Assembly (NCBI GenBank): GCA_002361355.1
Contig: DESQ01000035.1
Coordinates: 45,510-109,509 of the forward strand
Source of the DNA: Lachnospiraceae bacterium UBA3310
Lineage (GTDB): Bacteria > Bacillota > Clostridia > Lachnospirales > Lachnospiraceae
Direction of reading: 5' to 3'
DNA: 64,000 bases
Positions within the stretch are counted from its first letter, which is position 1; each line of letters starts with the position of its first letter. Made by a program: the position numbers and the translations under genes. The notes below the pieces were generated by a model. That model searched no databases, was not told the DNA's origin, and was given only the letters and a program-made list of their open reading frames with translations. Positions 51,574 to 60,069 of the stretch are shown here, piece after piece.

Positions 51574-53394
51574 TTAAAAACCCCGATCCCACTTGCCCGT
51601 CTGGTAAAACTGCGCACTCGCGTCAATCCCGTTCAGGTCGTCGTTTAACGCGATCGTCCGGTCAAAGAAGTTCGTCCCCATGAAAGCCGCAAAAAGCAGG
51701 ACAAACACAACCGCGGCGGCCGCTGCTGCAAGCCCCTTCCTGCCGGGTCTGCATTTCTCCGCACTGCCGTTTTTCACTTCCCTGATTCTTTTACCCATTC
51801 TCTCCAGAAGCATCACCCACTCCGCGATACCGCAGACACCGTAGGGTATGAGACACGTAAAATAGGGTATCGTGTAAGATGCGCTGGATTCCCAGAACAG
51901 ATGAAAGAGATAACCGCCCAGAAAAATCACAGCCCCCACCAGCTCATAGAGACTGCCCTTTTGCCATCTGAGAATGAGGAAGAACAGCGCGCCAAGCAGT
52001 ATCCATGTCTGCATATCGTTGAGCACAACCGAGAGTCGCACACTTCCCCTGCCTTCGATCAGACTTTTCAGCCACAGGGGCACAGGGGCATCCGCGTTTC
52101 TTCCTCTGGTGCGATCCAGGCAGATAAACGTGGGATCATTCCACTGAAATGCCGTCTTTCTCGCCAAAAAGGGCAATCCTGTATCCAGCGGGTTTTCTGA
52201 CATGTTTGTCACAATCTTTCGCAGCTCCGCTTTCGACGCTTCCGTGACTTTCTCCGTGTCATACTGGTACTCGGTAAACACATTGCTGATGTAGCCGTTG
52301 TAGCCTCCCGGCCCCAGAGGCGCCTCCTGCATACCCATGACCACCCAGGAGAGCATCACCTCTCCCTCCCCCAGTTCCCGCCCTGTGATCCGCTCCACAA
52401 GACGGCTGCTGGCCTGCGTGCAGAGCGCCACGCTGACCCCCATACACACAAGGAAAAGAAGGGAGACAGCCCCTTTCGCCCGTCTGTTTTTCTCCGAAAA
52501 GAAAAGCTGTACCACAGCGTCATAGACGAGGAAACAGGCAATCGCAATCAGATAGATCAGACAGTTCATCTTAATCACCGTGGCGAGCCCCATACAGAGG
52601 GAAGCCGCCGCGATATAGCGGTAACGTCTGCTCAAAAGGTACCGCCCCGCAAAGTAAACCGCTCCCAGAGACAGCGCCATGCCAGGCAGGATACCGTAAA
52701 GATACGTCACATAAAAGGAGAGCGGCACCCAGATGAGAAACCCCAGATAGACCGCCGTCTGCCGCCCTTTTATTTCCTCTCCCTCCCCCAAAGAGGAAAA
52801 GAGACAAAACAGCTTCACAAGCAGCCCGTAAACCGCCGTCAGGCAGACCACATTCACCAATTGAAGCCCCACAAAATTGTCCATACCAAAAAGAAAGCTT
52901 AAAAGGTAGTAAAACAGAACAATTCCCGACTGAAAAGGGTAGCAGAACAGGTACTCCTCCACATCAAAAGCGGAGAAATCCCCCCGACGCCATTCCATGG
53001 CAATGCCAAACACCTTTGCAGGATCGGAGGAGGGATGAAGTTTTGTCATAAGCACATAGGCAGTTCCCAGTGCAAACGTAAGAAAAGTCAGCCCCCAAAA
53101 GACAGCTTCCCTGTGACGGGCATCCCCTTTCAAACAGCCGCGCTCCCGAAGCACCCTCACCATCTGCCTTCCCGCCAGAAGCACTGCCGTCAGTACCAGG
53201 AAAACAACCAGATGCCGCAGAGGGTTGTCCGCGATGTTAAAAGTCCTCTCCCTCTCACTTCCATCCTCAAGAAGCAGTCTGCCCACAAAACTGGTGCTGA
53301 AAAGACTGTGCAAAAGCAACAGAAATACCACACCTGCAAGCAGCAGGCGCAGCACACCGTTTACCATGCGATGAAACAAATGATTTCGATCCAT
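51574..53394 (-). CDS. GT-C-like polytopic membrane protein
   Basis: 606 aa with about twelve spans. The first external segment has LLLEDGSERERTF, and a later one LHPSSDPAKVFGIAMEWRRG with DVEEYLFCYPFQSG, the pattern of mannosyltransferase-like GT-C proteins where the acidic residues lie in the large loop. The tail (about 585-606) is short. GGGAAGG precedes the ATG. It is 34 bp after the GT39-like gene. Function as a polyprenyl-phosphate-sugar-dependent transferase is inferred from layout only. Confidence 0.7.
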   Translation of the reverse strand: MDRNHLFHRMVNGVLRLLLAGVVFLLLLHSLFSTSFVGRLLLEDGSERERTFNIADNPLRHLVVFLVLTAVLLAGRQMVRVLRERGCLKGDARHREAVFWGLTFLTFALGTAYVLMTKLHPSSDPAKVFGIAMEWRRGDFSAFDVEEYLFCYPFQSGIVLFYYLLSFLFGMDNFVGLQLVNVVCLTAVYGLLVKLFCLFSSLGEGEEIKGRQTAVYLGFLIWVPLSFYVTYLYGILPGMALSLGAVYFAGRYLLSRRYRYIAAASLCMGLATVIKMNCLIYLIAIACFLVYDAVVQLFFSEKNRRAKGAVSLLFLVCMGVSVALCTQASSRLVERITGRELGEGEVMLSWVVMGMQEAPLGPGGYNGYISNVFTEYQYDTEKVTEASKAELRKIVTNMSENPLDTGLPFLARKTAFQWNDPTFICLDRTRGRNADAPVPLWLKSLIEGRGSVRLSVVLNDMQTWILLGALFFLILRWQKGSLYELVGAVIFLGGYLFHLFWESSASYTIPYFTCLIPYGVCGIAEWVMLLERMGKRIREVKNGSAEKCRPGRKGLAAAAAAVVFVLLFAAFMGTNFFDRTIALNDDLNGIDASAQFYQTGKWDRGF

Positions 53395-53428
53395 ATATCC
53401 TTCCCTTTCTCCGGTTTCCTCTCCATAC

Positions 53429-54973
53429 TCAATGCGGGCGTTCCCAGATCTCTATCCCGTTTTCCTCCGCATCCTGTACTTTTTCATAGTGCTCTGACAA
53501 AAATTCCTCCAATTCCTCTTCCATTCCCATATGAATCTTCATACAATAAATCTTATCAAAGCCAAGCAGCTCTTCTTCGGATACCTGCGTATAGTTTTTG
53601 TAAAATCGGGTCTCCTCCTTGCAGTGTACTTCACTGTCAATGATATTCCGCGGCGGCTCATATCCTCTTTTCTCAAAATAATAGGCGATAAAGCCGTCCA
53701 ACACGCAATATTCATTCGACCCCACAAACAGCGTATTCTCTTCCCAAATACTTTTATCTTCAATCAAATAATCCGCCGCCTGACGGTACTGCTCAAAAGG
53801 TTTCCGAATGGCAATATACTGATCCCGATAGCATGTGACAAAAGCCGCCGCCATCACCAGCACGACCGCTCCCCGGACAGCCCACGCCATGCCTTTTTGT
53901 AAATACCGGCGATTCCCCTCCTGTGCGCCACGCATTTTATCCGCCATATCCAGAATATAATCCAGACCAAGCGCGGTGACCGCCAGAATATGGGGCTGTA
54001 TCACCGTAAAATATTTATTCACAAACAGGGAGCTCTCCGGACGGATATACCGGCTAAAGACAAATACCACGCCGATCTCCCAGCCGATTGCCGCCACGCA
54101 GAGGGCAGATAAAAGCGCCTTTGTCTTTTCTTCCGAATCCGGGTGCCTGGCCTGCCGCAGCGCCCACAAAATCAGCCCTGCCCCCGTCAGCAGACATAAA
54201 TACCACAAAATACGGTTGCCGCTCAGGTAAAACAGCACCGTCCACACCATATCCTTCCAGGCCGGCGGCTCCTCCCAGTATTCCGCAATCACTGCATATT
54301 TATAATAGAGAGAGGACACCAGCCACGGGAGCGCAAATATGCCTGCCGGCACATAACACAGCAGATGCTTCCAGGAGAACCTGCGCCTGAAAACCATCAG
54401 CAAGTCCACAAGGCCGTAAAGGACAAGCAGGATATAAGCGAACCAGTGTACCCATAAAAAGAGCGCGATCACACATCCAAAGCGGATCATATGCTTCCTG
54501 TCCTGATGCAGGGTTTTCCCGATATAGGTGTACAGCGCCAGCGCGGAGAACAGAAAAGCCAGCCCGTAACAGCGGACTTCCCATGCCGCCTGCCAGATCA
54601 GAGTTCCTGACGAGATGCCAAGGCACAGCGCAAGAAACCCCGCCCGTCTTCCTTTCAGCCTTTTCACTGACATCGCCAGCATCACAATGCCCACCAGACA
54701 GAACAAAATGGACGGAATCAACAGAAATTTTTCCCCGTAGGGCACGATTCTGTACACCGGATACAGGACAAAGGAATAGAGGGGCAGGTTGCTCTCCCTG
54801 TACCAATAGGTTCCCAACAACTCCTTCAGGCCTATGCCCGGCCGCACAAAGCCCACCGAAGACAGCTCGTCCGCCCACAGCGACTGACAATTTCCGTTCA
54901 CAAAAACAAAAATTCCCATCCATAACAGTAACACAATGGCGGGAATCCTATATTTATTCTCTGTTTTTTTCAT
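53429..54973 (-). CDS. GT39/ArnT-like GT-C glycosyltransferase
   Basis: 514 aa from the ATG at 54973 (AAGGG 11 nt upstream; GTG and TTG codons just before are possible starts). The first external loop has SLWADELSSVGFV, the acidic D-E pair that defines PMT/ArnT-type enzymes, with YRESNLPLYSFVLYP after it. About ten spans, then an extracellular tail from about 375 (residues rich in E and Y). It is the clearest GT39-like protein of the window. It heads a two-gene run and diverges from the XRE gene, so the XRE palindromes may control it. Confidence 0.8.
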   Translation of the reverse strand: MKKTENKYRIPAIVLLLWMGIFVFVNGNCQSLWADELSSVGFVRPGIGLKELLGTYWYRESNLPLYSFVLYPVYRIVPYGEKFLLIPSILFCLVGIVMLAMSVKRLKGRRAGFLALCLGISSGTLIWQAAWEVRCYGLAFLFSALALYTYIGKTLHQDRKHMIRFGCVIALFLWVHWFAYILLVLYGLVDLLMVFRRRFSWKHLLCYVPAGIFALPWLVSSLYYKYAVIAEYWEEPPAWKDMVWTVLFYLSGNRILWYLCLLTGAGLILWALRQARHPDSEEKTKALLSALCVAAIGWEIGVVFVFSRYIRPESSLFVNKYFTVIQPHILAVTALGLDYILDMADKMRGAQEGNRRYLQKGMAWAVRGAVVLVMAAAFVTCYRDQYIAIRKPFEQYRQAADYLIEDKSIWEENTLFVGSNEYCVLDGFIAYYFEKRGYEPPRNIIDSEVHCKEETRFYKNYTQVSEEELLGFDKIYCMKIHMGMEEELEEFLSEHYEKVQDAEENGIEIWERPH

Positions 54974-54992
54974 GTGCACCAATTCCCTTTTT

Positions 54993-55089
54993 ACAATATT
55001 TCGTTGTACAAAATATATTTTATTTTCTATTTGCAGTTTCTCGCCTACAACTTTTTGTTGTGTGCTAGCATGGAAAACAACAAAATTGT
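54993..55089. promoter_or_regulatory. Three ACAA/TTGT palindromes, likely XRE operators
   Basis: Site 1 (54993-55007) ACAA-N7-TTGT; site 2 (55047-55061) ACAAC-TTTTT-GTTGT, a perfect 15-bp palindrome of the same spacing; site 3 (55077-55089) ACAA-N5-TTGT. They fill the gap between the divergent GT39-like and XRE genes, as expected for autoregulation by the XRE protein. Confidence 0.6.
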
Positions 55090-55119
55090 CAAGTATATGA
55101 GAAAGAGGAGTATTGCAAC

Positions 55120-55464
55120 ATGAAGGAGCTGCGTACGATCATCAGAGATTTAAGGGAAGACAACGATATCAAGCAGAAGACAGTCGCAGAATATCTGGGT
55201 GTGTCACAGCAAACCTACTCCAACTACGAAAACGGCCATCGCGAAATCCCCATCTGGGTCGTAGTCAAACTCTCGCATTACTACAAAGTCAGCACGGACT
55301 ATCTGTTGAGTGCAGACACGGGATATCTCGGAAACACCAATCTGAACGGAAAATATCTGGGAGACACCACCATGCACGACGTAGTCTACGACCTTCAGCA
55401 GTTGGGCACCAAAGAACGCCGCGATCTGCTGAAATATATCAATTTCCTGAAAAATGCAGACTAA
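55120..55464 (+). CDS. XRE-family HTH transcriptional regulator
   Basis: 114 aa. An N-terminal HTH_3 domain (about 4-62): RTIIRDLREDNDIKQKTVAEYL, then VSQQTYSNYENGHREIP as the recognition helix region and YYKVSTDYLLS. The C-terminal part (about 70-114) is a short helix-rich dimerisation-like segment (LQQLGTKERRDLLKYINFL). AGAGGAG precedes the ATG. Three ACAA/TTGT palindromes lie upstream. It is the only recognisable regulator in the window and so a candidate controller of the glycan genes around it. Confidence 0.93.
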   Translation: MKELRTIIRDLREDNDIKQKTVAEYLGVSQQTYSNYENGHREIPIWVVVKLSHYYKVSTDYLLSADTGYLGNTNLNGKYLGDTTMHDVVYDLQQLGTKERRDLLKYINFLKNAD

Positions 55465-55473
55465 CCCTCCCGC

Positions 55474-55505
55474 AAAAAAACCGACAGTCTTTCAGGCCGC
55501 CGGTT
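55474..55505 (-). terminator. Intrinsic terminator of the leucine-rich-repeat gene
   Basis: On the minus strand AACCGGC pairs with GTCGGTT, one G-U in the stem, followed by seven T. It starts about 15 bp after the stop of the gene ending at 55521. The plus-strand XRE gene may end here too. Confidence 0.75.
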
Positions 55506-55520
55506 CTCATCCATTTCCTC

Positions 55521-56288
55521 TTATTCTTCCGGTTCACTTTCCTCAAACGTCAGCCCGTTTTCTATTGCATAGGCTTCCGCCCCGCTTCCCTTATTTGCCG
55601 TAATCACAAGTTCTTTTGCCTCATCCGCACCGGGAAAAGCATCCGCCCCGATGGTAATCAGTGTGTCGGTATCCCCACTTCTGAAATAAACCGTCTGCAG
55701 CTTCGTATCTCCCTTAAAAGCGCCGTCCGCAATCGTTGTCACCGACTTCGGCACCGCAATCTGCGTCATGTCCGTACAATCCCGAAAGGCTTCCTTTTCT
55801 ATCGTCTTGATCGTGGAAGGCAGATATACGCTTTTTAAAGCCGTACACCCCCTGAAACTTTCCGCCGTGATCGTTGTCACCCCGGCAGGCAGCTTCACAT
55901 AGGTAATATGCGAATTGCCCCCGAACAGATCCGCCGCGATGGAAGTATACTTTTCTCCCTCCTCCGGCTGCTGTAATTCGACCGTCCCCTCAAACTGATT
56001 CGCCTCCAACACCGAAGCGCCCTCTTTGTCGGTCTTTTTTATCTTAACGTCTGTCAGAACGCCATTCTTAACCTCATAGACATACTGTCTGGAAGCATTG
56101 GCGTCATAAGTCACCCGCATGCCGGTACAATCCGTAAAACTGACAATCCTGCTCACATAGGCTTCCGCCGCAGACTCTTCCTTTGCCGTATCCTCCACGC
56201 CCTGCTCCGCCGCTAAGACTGTCATGCCTTTTACGCCCACCATCAGCCCAAACGCCCAAAGCAATGCGAATACCTTTGTCTTTCTCAT
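55521..56288 (-). CDS. Secreted BspA-like leucine-rich-repeat protein
   Basis: 255 aa from the ATG at 56288 (AAAGGTGAG upstream; the longer frame lacks a signal peptide at its start). Sec signal MRKTKVFALLWAFGL...VLAAEQ with a cleavage site after LAA. From about residue 125 come BspA-type LRR_5 repeats: LFGGNSHITYVKLPAGVTTI, FRGCTALKSVYLPSTIKTI, FRDCTDMTQIAVPKSVTTI, FKGDTKLQTVYF. No LPxTG, membrane tail or wall-binding repeat is seen, so it is released or held by other means. It has its own promoter and terminator. Adhesion or protein binding is likely. Confidence 0.85.
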   Translation of the reverse strand: MRKTKVFALLWAFGLMVGVKGMTVLAAEQGVEDTAKEESAAEAYVSRIVSFTDCTGMRVTYDANASRQYVYEVKNGVLTDVKIKKTDKEGASVLEANQFEGTVELQQPEEGEKYTSIAADLFGGNSHITYVKLPAGVTTITAESFRGCTALKSVYLPSTIKTIEKEAFRDCTDMTQIAVPKSVTTIADGAFKGDTKLQTVYFRSGDTDTLITIGADAFPGADEAKELVITANKGSGAEAYAIENGLTFEESEPEE

Positions 56289-56374
56289 CTCTATCTCACC
56301 TTTTCCCCTGCGTACATTACTTGTCTCTGGTAAGTTGCCATAATAAATCATTATGTTACCCTGTAGCCATTTTG

Positions 56375-56403
56375 ATTATAACACCCGTAATTCTACTATG
56401 CAA
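56375..56403 (-). promoter_or_regulatory. Strong promoter for the leucine-rich-repeat gene
   Basis: On the minus strand: TTGCAT (56403-56398), 17-bp spacer, TATAAT (56380-56375) with TGT before it. This is the best consensus promoter in the window, with a leader of about 80 nt. Confidence 0.8.
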
Positions 56404-56419
56404 GAGAAAATTACACCAT

Positions 56420-56451
56420 ATCTTGTGGTTTTTTTATTTTTTGCACAAGAT
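56420..56451. terminator. Perfect 8-bp inverted repeat after the GT-C stop codon
   Basis: ATCTTGTG (56420-56427) and CACAAGAT (56444-56451) flank a 16-nt loop made almost only of T on the plus strand. It begins directly after the stop at 56452-56454 and probably ends the VTC-DUF4956-GT-C transcript, though there is no U-run on the minus strand. Confidence 0.45.
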
Positions 56452-58395
56452 TCAGTCTTCTAAAAGGTATTCTTTGTTGGCAAATTCCGTTATATGGCTG
56501 TAACTTCGCCCGTTAATTTCCACCTCTTCCTCCGGCAGCGCGCCAAACCAGATAATGCAGTCCGGCACAAAAGTCCCGTCCGCATAGCCCGCCGTCTCGT
56601 TCTCCACCAGCACATGTTCCAGGCGGCATCCGTCCAGCATAGCCCAGAAAGGATACTCATAATCGTCCGCCTTGTTCAGATACAGTCCCACATTTTCGTA
56701 CCCCTGCGACTTAATCGCATCCGTCAGGGCCGCATAGGGCGCCATCTCATCCCACCTGCCCGCGAAATAACTGTACGGTCTGGTACGCGCATGCTCCTCC
56801 CAGATTTTGAAGTGATAGCGGGACAGGCTTACCATTTCCATCACGCACAGAAAGCAAACTGTGCCCATGATTCCCCATCGAAGCGGGGCTCTCCGTTCTC
56901 CCTTCGTCTGTGCCTGCACCACCGTCGAAATCACCGGGCATAAAAGCGCCAGATAAGAGATCATGTACCTGCCCACGAAAGGCTCCCACCGGAGCACCGT
57001 ACAAAAAGCCGCGAAAGAAAGCGCCGCCGCTGTCACATATCCCCTGCCGCACTTGTCCCACTGCGTTTTCCCAAACCGCAGGAGAACCCACAGTACGCAG
57101 AAGATAAAAAGCCACAGTACCACCGGCCCCATCGCCGTATCATATCCATAATTACCGGCCTCATGAAGTCCATACTCCCTGCCGGCCTCCGAGATCGCCT
57201 CCGCGTCCAGATCCACCCGCAAAAGCTTTGCCGCCGTCACGGCAATCCCTGCAAAAATCTCATGCCCGTCCTTCACAAGCGGCGTCGGCATATTGAAAGA
57301 AAAATTCTTTAAAAAGTTTACAAAAAGATACGCCGGCTGCCCGGTCGCCACCAACTGCTGCGCCCCCGCGCTGGGGCTGGCATAAGCCCCAAAACTTTTA
57401 AAGTTCCGCAGTATTTCAGGCGTCATGGGCAGCGCCACAAAGGGCAGCGCGCCAAGAAAGATTCCCGCCAGATCACGCACCCTGTCTTTTCTCCTGATAC
57501 AGACGAGAAGCAGCCACAGGGCAAAGACCACCATCCCCACACAGACGGACGGCTTTGCCAGATAGCCCCACGCCACACAAAGCCCCATTGCCCCCACCCG
57601 GCAGACGGTAGACCTGTCAAACCGCATCGGTTTTTCCGGATCTGTATACTCCAACAAACGGTACACAAAAAATAAAAGCCAGACCGCCGCAAAGTTGTCA
57701 ACCTGCGTGGTCAGCGCCTCCGCAAAGGCGATGGGCATGGACATATACAGAAGCGCCGTCAGAAAGCGGAAACGTCTGTCGCAGGAAAGCCTGCCGGCGA
57801 TGGCCGCCACCGTAACCGCACAGGTCAGATAGGACGCCGCCTGCAGCAGATTAAAAAGCAGGTCATGCCCCCTGCATAAAATATAGACATGCAAATTGAC
57901 AAATTCTCCCAGCACCGGGCTGGATACCTGTCTTATGGAATTGGTCGCAAAATGTGCCACCGAATGATTCTGCGCCCAATGGACAATCCGCGGCAGATGA
58001 TACGTCATGGAATCCCAGTTATAGGGCGTGGTAATCAGCGCCAATCCCAGCGCCACAGCGCCGGCCACAAACAGGATGCCATAATAAGGCGCCTCTTTAA
58101 GCGCACGCCTTCCCTTTTCCCACGTCTCCCTCAAAGCAGCCTTCACCGAAAATCCTGACCGCTTCCACTGTACCGCAAGCAAAAGCAAAAGCAGTCCGTC
58201 CAACAGCCCCCAGGACACAAACAGGAAGCGAAACCGCAGAGCATGCAAAACGGACAGCCCCTCCGTGAGCGCAAAAAGAAAAAGCATCCACAGACAACAG
58301 GCCTCAATATAAGAACCAAGGCCCGTGTCTTCTATGCTTTTTCGCTTTTTGTAAATATAAATATTGCCAAACAACGCCGCTATTGCAAACAGCAT
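56452..58395 (-). CDS. GT-C-like membrane protein of the VTC-DUF4956 operon
   Basis: 647 aa, about thirteen hydrophobic segments and an extracellular tail from about residue 550. The large first external loop is TTPYNWDSMTYHLPRIVHW with the acidic residue in GT-C position, and QVSSPVLGEFVNLH follows, a pattern shared with the GT39-like LIC_10190 protein at 42451. GAAAGG precedes the ATG. It is 20 bp after DUF4956, so glycosylation and the VTC/DUF4956 system appear to be coexpressed. Confidence 0.75.
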   Translation of the reverse strand: MLFAIAALFGNIYIYKKRKSIEDTGLGSYIEACCLWMLFLFALTEGLSVLHALRFRFLFVSWGLLDGLLLLLLAVQWKRSGFSVKAALRETWEKGRRALKEAPYYGILFVAGAVALGLALITTPYNWDSMTYHLPRIVHWAQNHSVAHFATNSIRQVSSPVLGEFVNLHVYILCRGHDLLFNLLQAASYLTCAVTVAAIAGRLSCDRRFRFLTALLYMSMPIAFAEALTTQVDNFAAVWLLFFVYRLLEYTDPEKPMRFDRSTVCRVGAMGLCVAWGYLAKPSVCVGMVVFALWLLLVCIRRKDRVRDLAGIFLGALPFVALPMTPEILRNFKSFGAYASPSAGAQQLVATGQPAYLFVNFLKNFSFNMPTPLVKDGHEIFAGIAVTAAKLLRVDLDAEAISEAGREYGLHEAGNYGYDTAMGPVVLWLFIFCVLWVLLRFGKTQWDKCGRGYVTAAALSFAAFCTVLRWEPFVGRYMISYLALLCPVISTVVQAQTKGERRAPLRWGIMGTVCFLCVMEMVSLSRYHFKIWEEHARTRPYSYFAGRWDEMAPYAALTDAIKSQGYENVGLYLNKADDYEYPFWAMLDGCRLEHVLVENETAGYADGTFVPDCIIWFGALPEEEVEINGRSYSHITEFANKEYLLED

Positions 58396-58415
58396 ACTCT
58401 TCCTTTCTCACACAG

Positions 58416-59096
58416 TTATACCCTGCACTCGCCGTCGTGGGAGATGCAGTTGATCTGTGTCATGCACTTCACCTTGGAGAACGCCGCCAAAAGCTCCTCC
58501 TTCTTCGCCGTCTTGATCTCGATAATTAACTCCGACTCGCCGTTCTTGATGCTTCTGGATTTCTCTTTATGATATTTGCAGTTCTCTTTCAGGATTTTCT
58601 CTACTTCCTCGTAATCAACCTCTGTCGCCAGCGCGCGAAGCACCAGCAGATCAGGCGCCTTTGCATTGGGTACCAGATCCAGCACAAGGAGAAGCACCGT
58701 CATCACAATGCACAGCACGAAGGCCAGCACGTAAAGCCCTACGCCCACAATAATACCCGCACTGATCGACCAGAACAGATACAGAAGATCTATCGGATTT
58801 TTTACCGCGTTACGGAAACGGACGATGGACAGCGCGCCCACCATACCGAGAGACACCAAGAGGTTTGACTGCATGGCAATCATGATCGCCGCCACAATAA
58901 TCGGCATACCCGCGATGGTCACATTCAGATCTTTCGAGTAAAAAGCCGATTTGGAAGACAGCTTGTACACCGCAAATATGTAAAAACCCACCAGCGCCGC
59001 AATGGCAATGAGCAACAGAATACTCTTTGCGGAAAGGTTTGTCCCGCCTCCCAGACTCTCATATACACTATTTTTGATTACATCCTTAATTGACAT
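58416..59096 (-). CDS. DUF4956 membrane protein
   Basis: 226 aa from the ATG at 59096 (GGAGG upstream). Four spans in residues about 25-150, with the family signature SLGMVGALSIVRFRNAVKNP and DLLYLFWSI, followed by a cytoplasmic C-terminal domain of about 75 residues that resembles a small ferredoxin-like fold (ESELIIEIKTAKKEELLAAF). DUF4956 genes are regularly found next to VTC genes, here by 44 bp. The joint function is not known; passage or synthesis of polyphosphate is one idea. Confidence 0.88.
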   Translation of the reverse strand: MSIKDVIKNSVYESLGGGTNLSAKSILLLIAIAALVGFYIFAVYKLSSKSAFYSKDLNVTIAGMPIIVAAIMIAMQSNLLVSLGMVGALSIVRFRNAVKNPIDLLYLFWSISAGIIVGVGLYVLAFVLCIVMTVLLLVLDLVPNAKAPDLLVLRALATEVDYEEVEKILKENCKYHKEKSRSIKNGESELIIEIKTAKKEELLAAFSKVKCMTQINCISHDGECRV

Positions 59097-59140
59097 TTTT
59101 TCCTCCGTTCTAAAGCCACTTTGCTTCTTTCTATAATTAT

Positions 59141-59821
59141 TTATATCAGATTTACCCGCTCCCGGCAAAGCTGGTATTTAGAGTAAGCCGACTGCTGCAT
59201 ATTGCCCAGTTCTAAAATCTGTAACAAAAAATCCGGTATGAACTCGTCGTACTTCACCTCTAACACTTTATCATATTCCTGCAAAAAATCATAGCTGATA
59301 TTTTTCTTTCCAAATTCTTCTACCCTGTCGCTCGCACGGACATTGCGGTCAAACGTGATCCTCACATTGCCCGGCTCATACACGTAAGCCTTACGCTCAT
59401 AGGCGACAATCACTCTGGGGCGAAGCCCCCGCGTTTTGATTGCCAGGTTAAAAAGCGTCGCCGGATCCTCTTCCGATGCAGAATCCTCAATACATTCTCC
59501 ATGGATCAGGTTTTTCATCTCCGCGATTGAAATGCTCCTGGAACGCTTCAGGATACGGTTATCCCGCTTCGTTTTCACTTCCAGCTTAATCACATCCAGA
59601 GAATTGTTATAAATCCTGATCCGGTATTTATTCCGCAGGTTCACTCCATCCTCCGTATCCTGCAGGCAGGAATCCTCGAAATCGTCAAAATAGAGGCTGG
59701 TGATGCTGTAACCGTCGGGGCCTCCCTCATTTATGTCCGGACGAAGCGCCGCTTCCATCCGGGACTGGAGGGTGATCAGCTCCGTGGCTGTGCAGTTATA
59801 TTTGTCTTCTACGCGATACAT
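59141..59821 (-). CDS. VTC-domain polyphosphate polymerase-like protein (complete copy)
   Basis: 226 aa from the ATG at 59821; AAAGGAG ends 6 nt before it. VTC motifs in order: YRVEDKYN, SLYFDDFEDS, RIRIYN, LEVKTKRDN, KRSRSIS, RPRVIVAYERKAYV, VRITFDRNVRAS, LEVKYDEFIPDFLLQIL and SAYSKYQLCRERV. The basic and acidic residues alternate along strands as in the tunnel of VTC4. No membrane span, so it acts on the inner face, probably bound to DUF4956. First gene of a three-gene operon with a good promoter at 59885-59913. The product, polyphosphate or another phosphate polymer, needs testing. Confidence 0.9.
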   Translation of the reverse strand: MYRVEDKYNCTATELITLQSRMEAALRPDINEGGPDGYSITSLYFDDFEDSCLQDTEDGVNLRNKYRIRIYNNSLDVIKLEVKTKRDNRILKRSRSISIAEMKNLIHGECIEDSASEEDPATLFNLAIKTRGLRPRVIVAYERKAYVYEPGNVRITFDRNVRASDRVEEFGKKNISYDFLQEYDKVLEVKYDEFIPDFLLQILELGNMQQSAYSKYQLCRERVNLI

Positions 59822-59884
59822 GAGTTGCTCCTTTGTTGACATTACCAAAAAAATGATTAAACATAAAATTTGTACAATGGAATA

Positions 59885-59913
59885 ATTTTATCAAATTATC
59901 TTAATATATACAA
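59885..59913 (-). promoter_or_regulatory. Promoter for the VTC-DUF4956-GT-C operon
   Basis: On the minus strand: TTGTAT (59913-59908), 17-bp spacer, TAAAAT (59890-59885), 64 bp before the ATG at 59821. Confidence 0.65.
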
Positions 59914-59996
59914 GCGCCATCAGTGACAAACCGCTCTTAATTAAATATGTTATTTATGCGTATAAGCAATTTATTATTTATTATAAGCCCCAAATA

Positions 59997-60005
59997 TGCT
60001 ATACT
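59997..60005 (+). promoter_or_regulatory. Extended -10 promoter for MBOAT copy 5
   Basis: TGC followed by TATACT (60000-60005), 65 bp before the ATG at 60070; the -35 (TTTATT) is weak. The stretch 59850-60060 is very AT-rich. Confidence 0.5.
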
Positions 60006-60069
60006 TTATCAAGCGGATTTCAGTCAGCATATAATAAACACTTAAGATTAAGAAGGAGTTATTGGCGTC

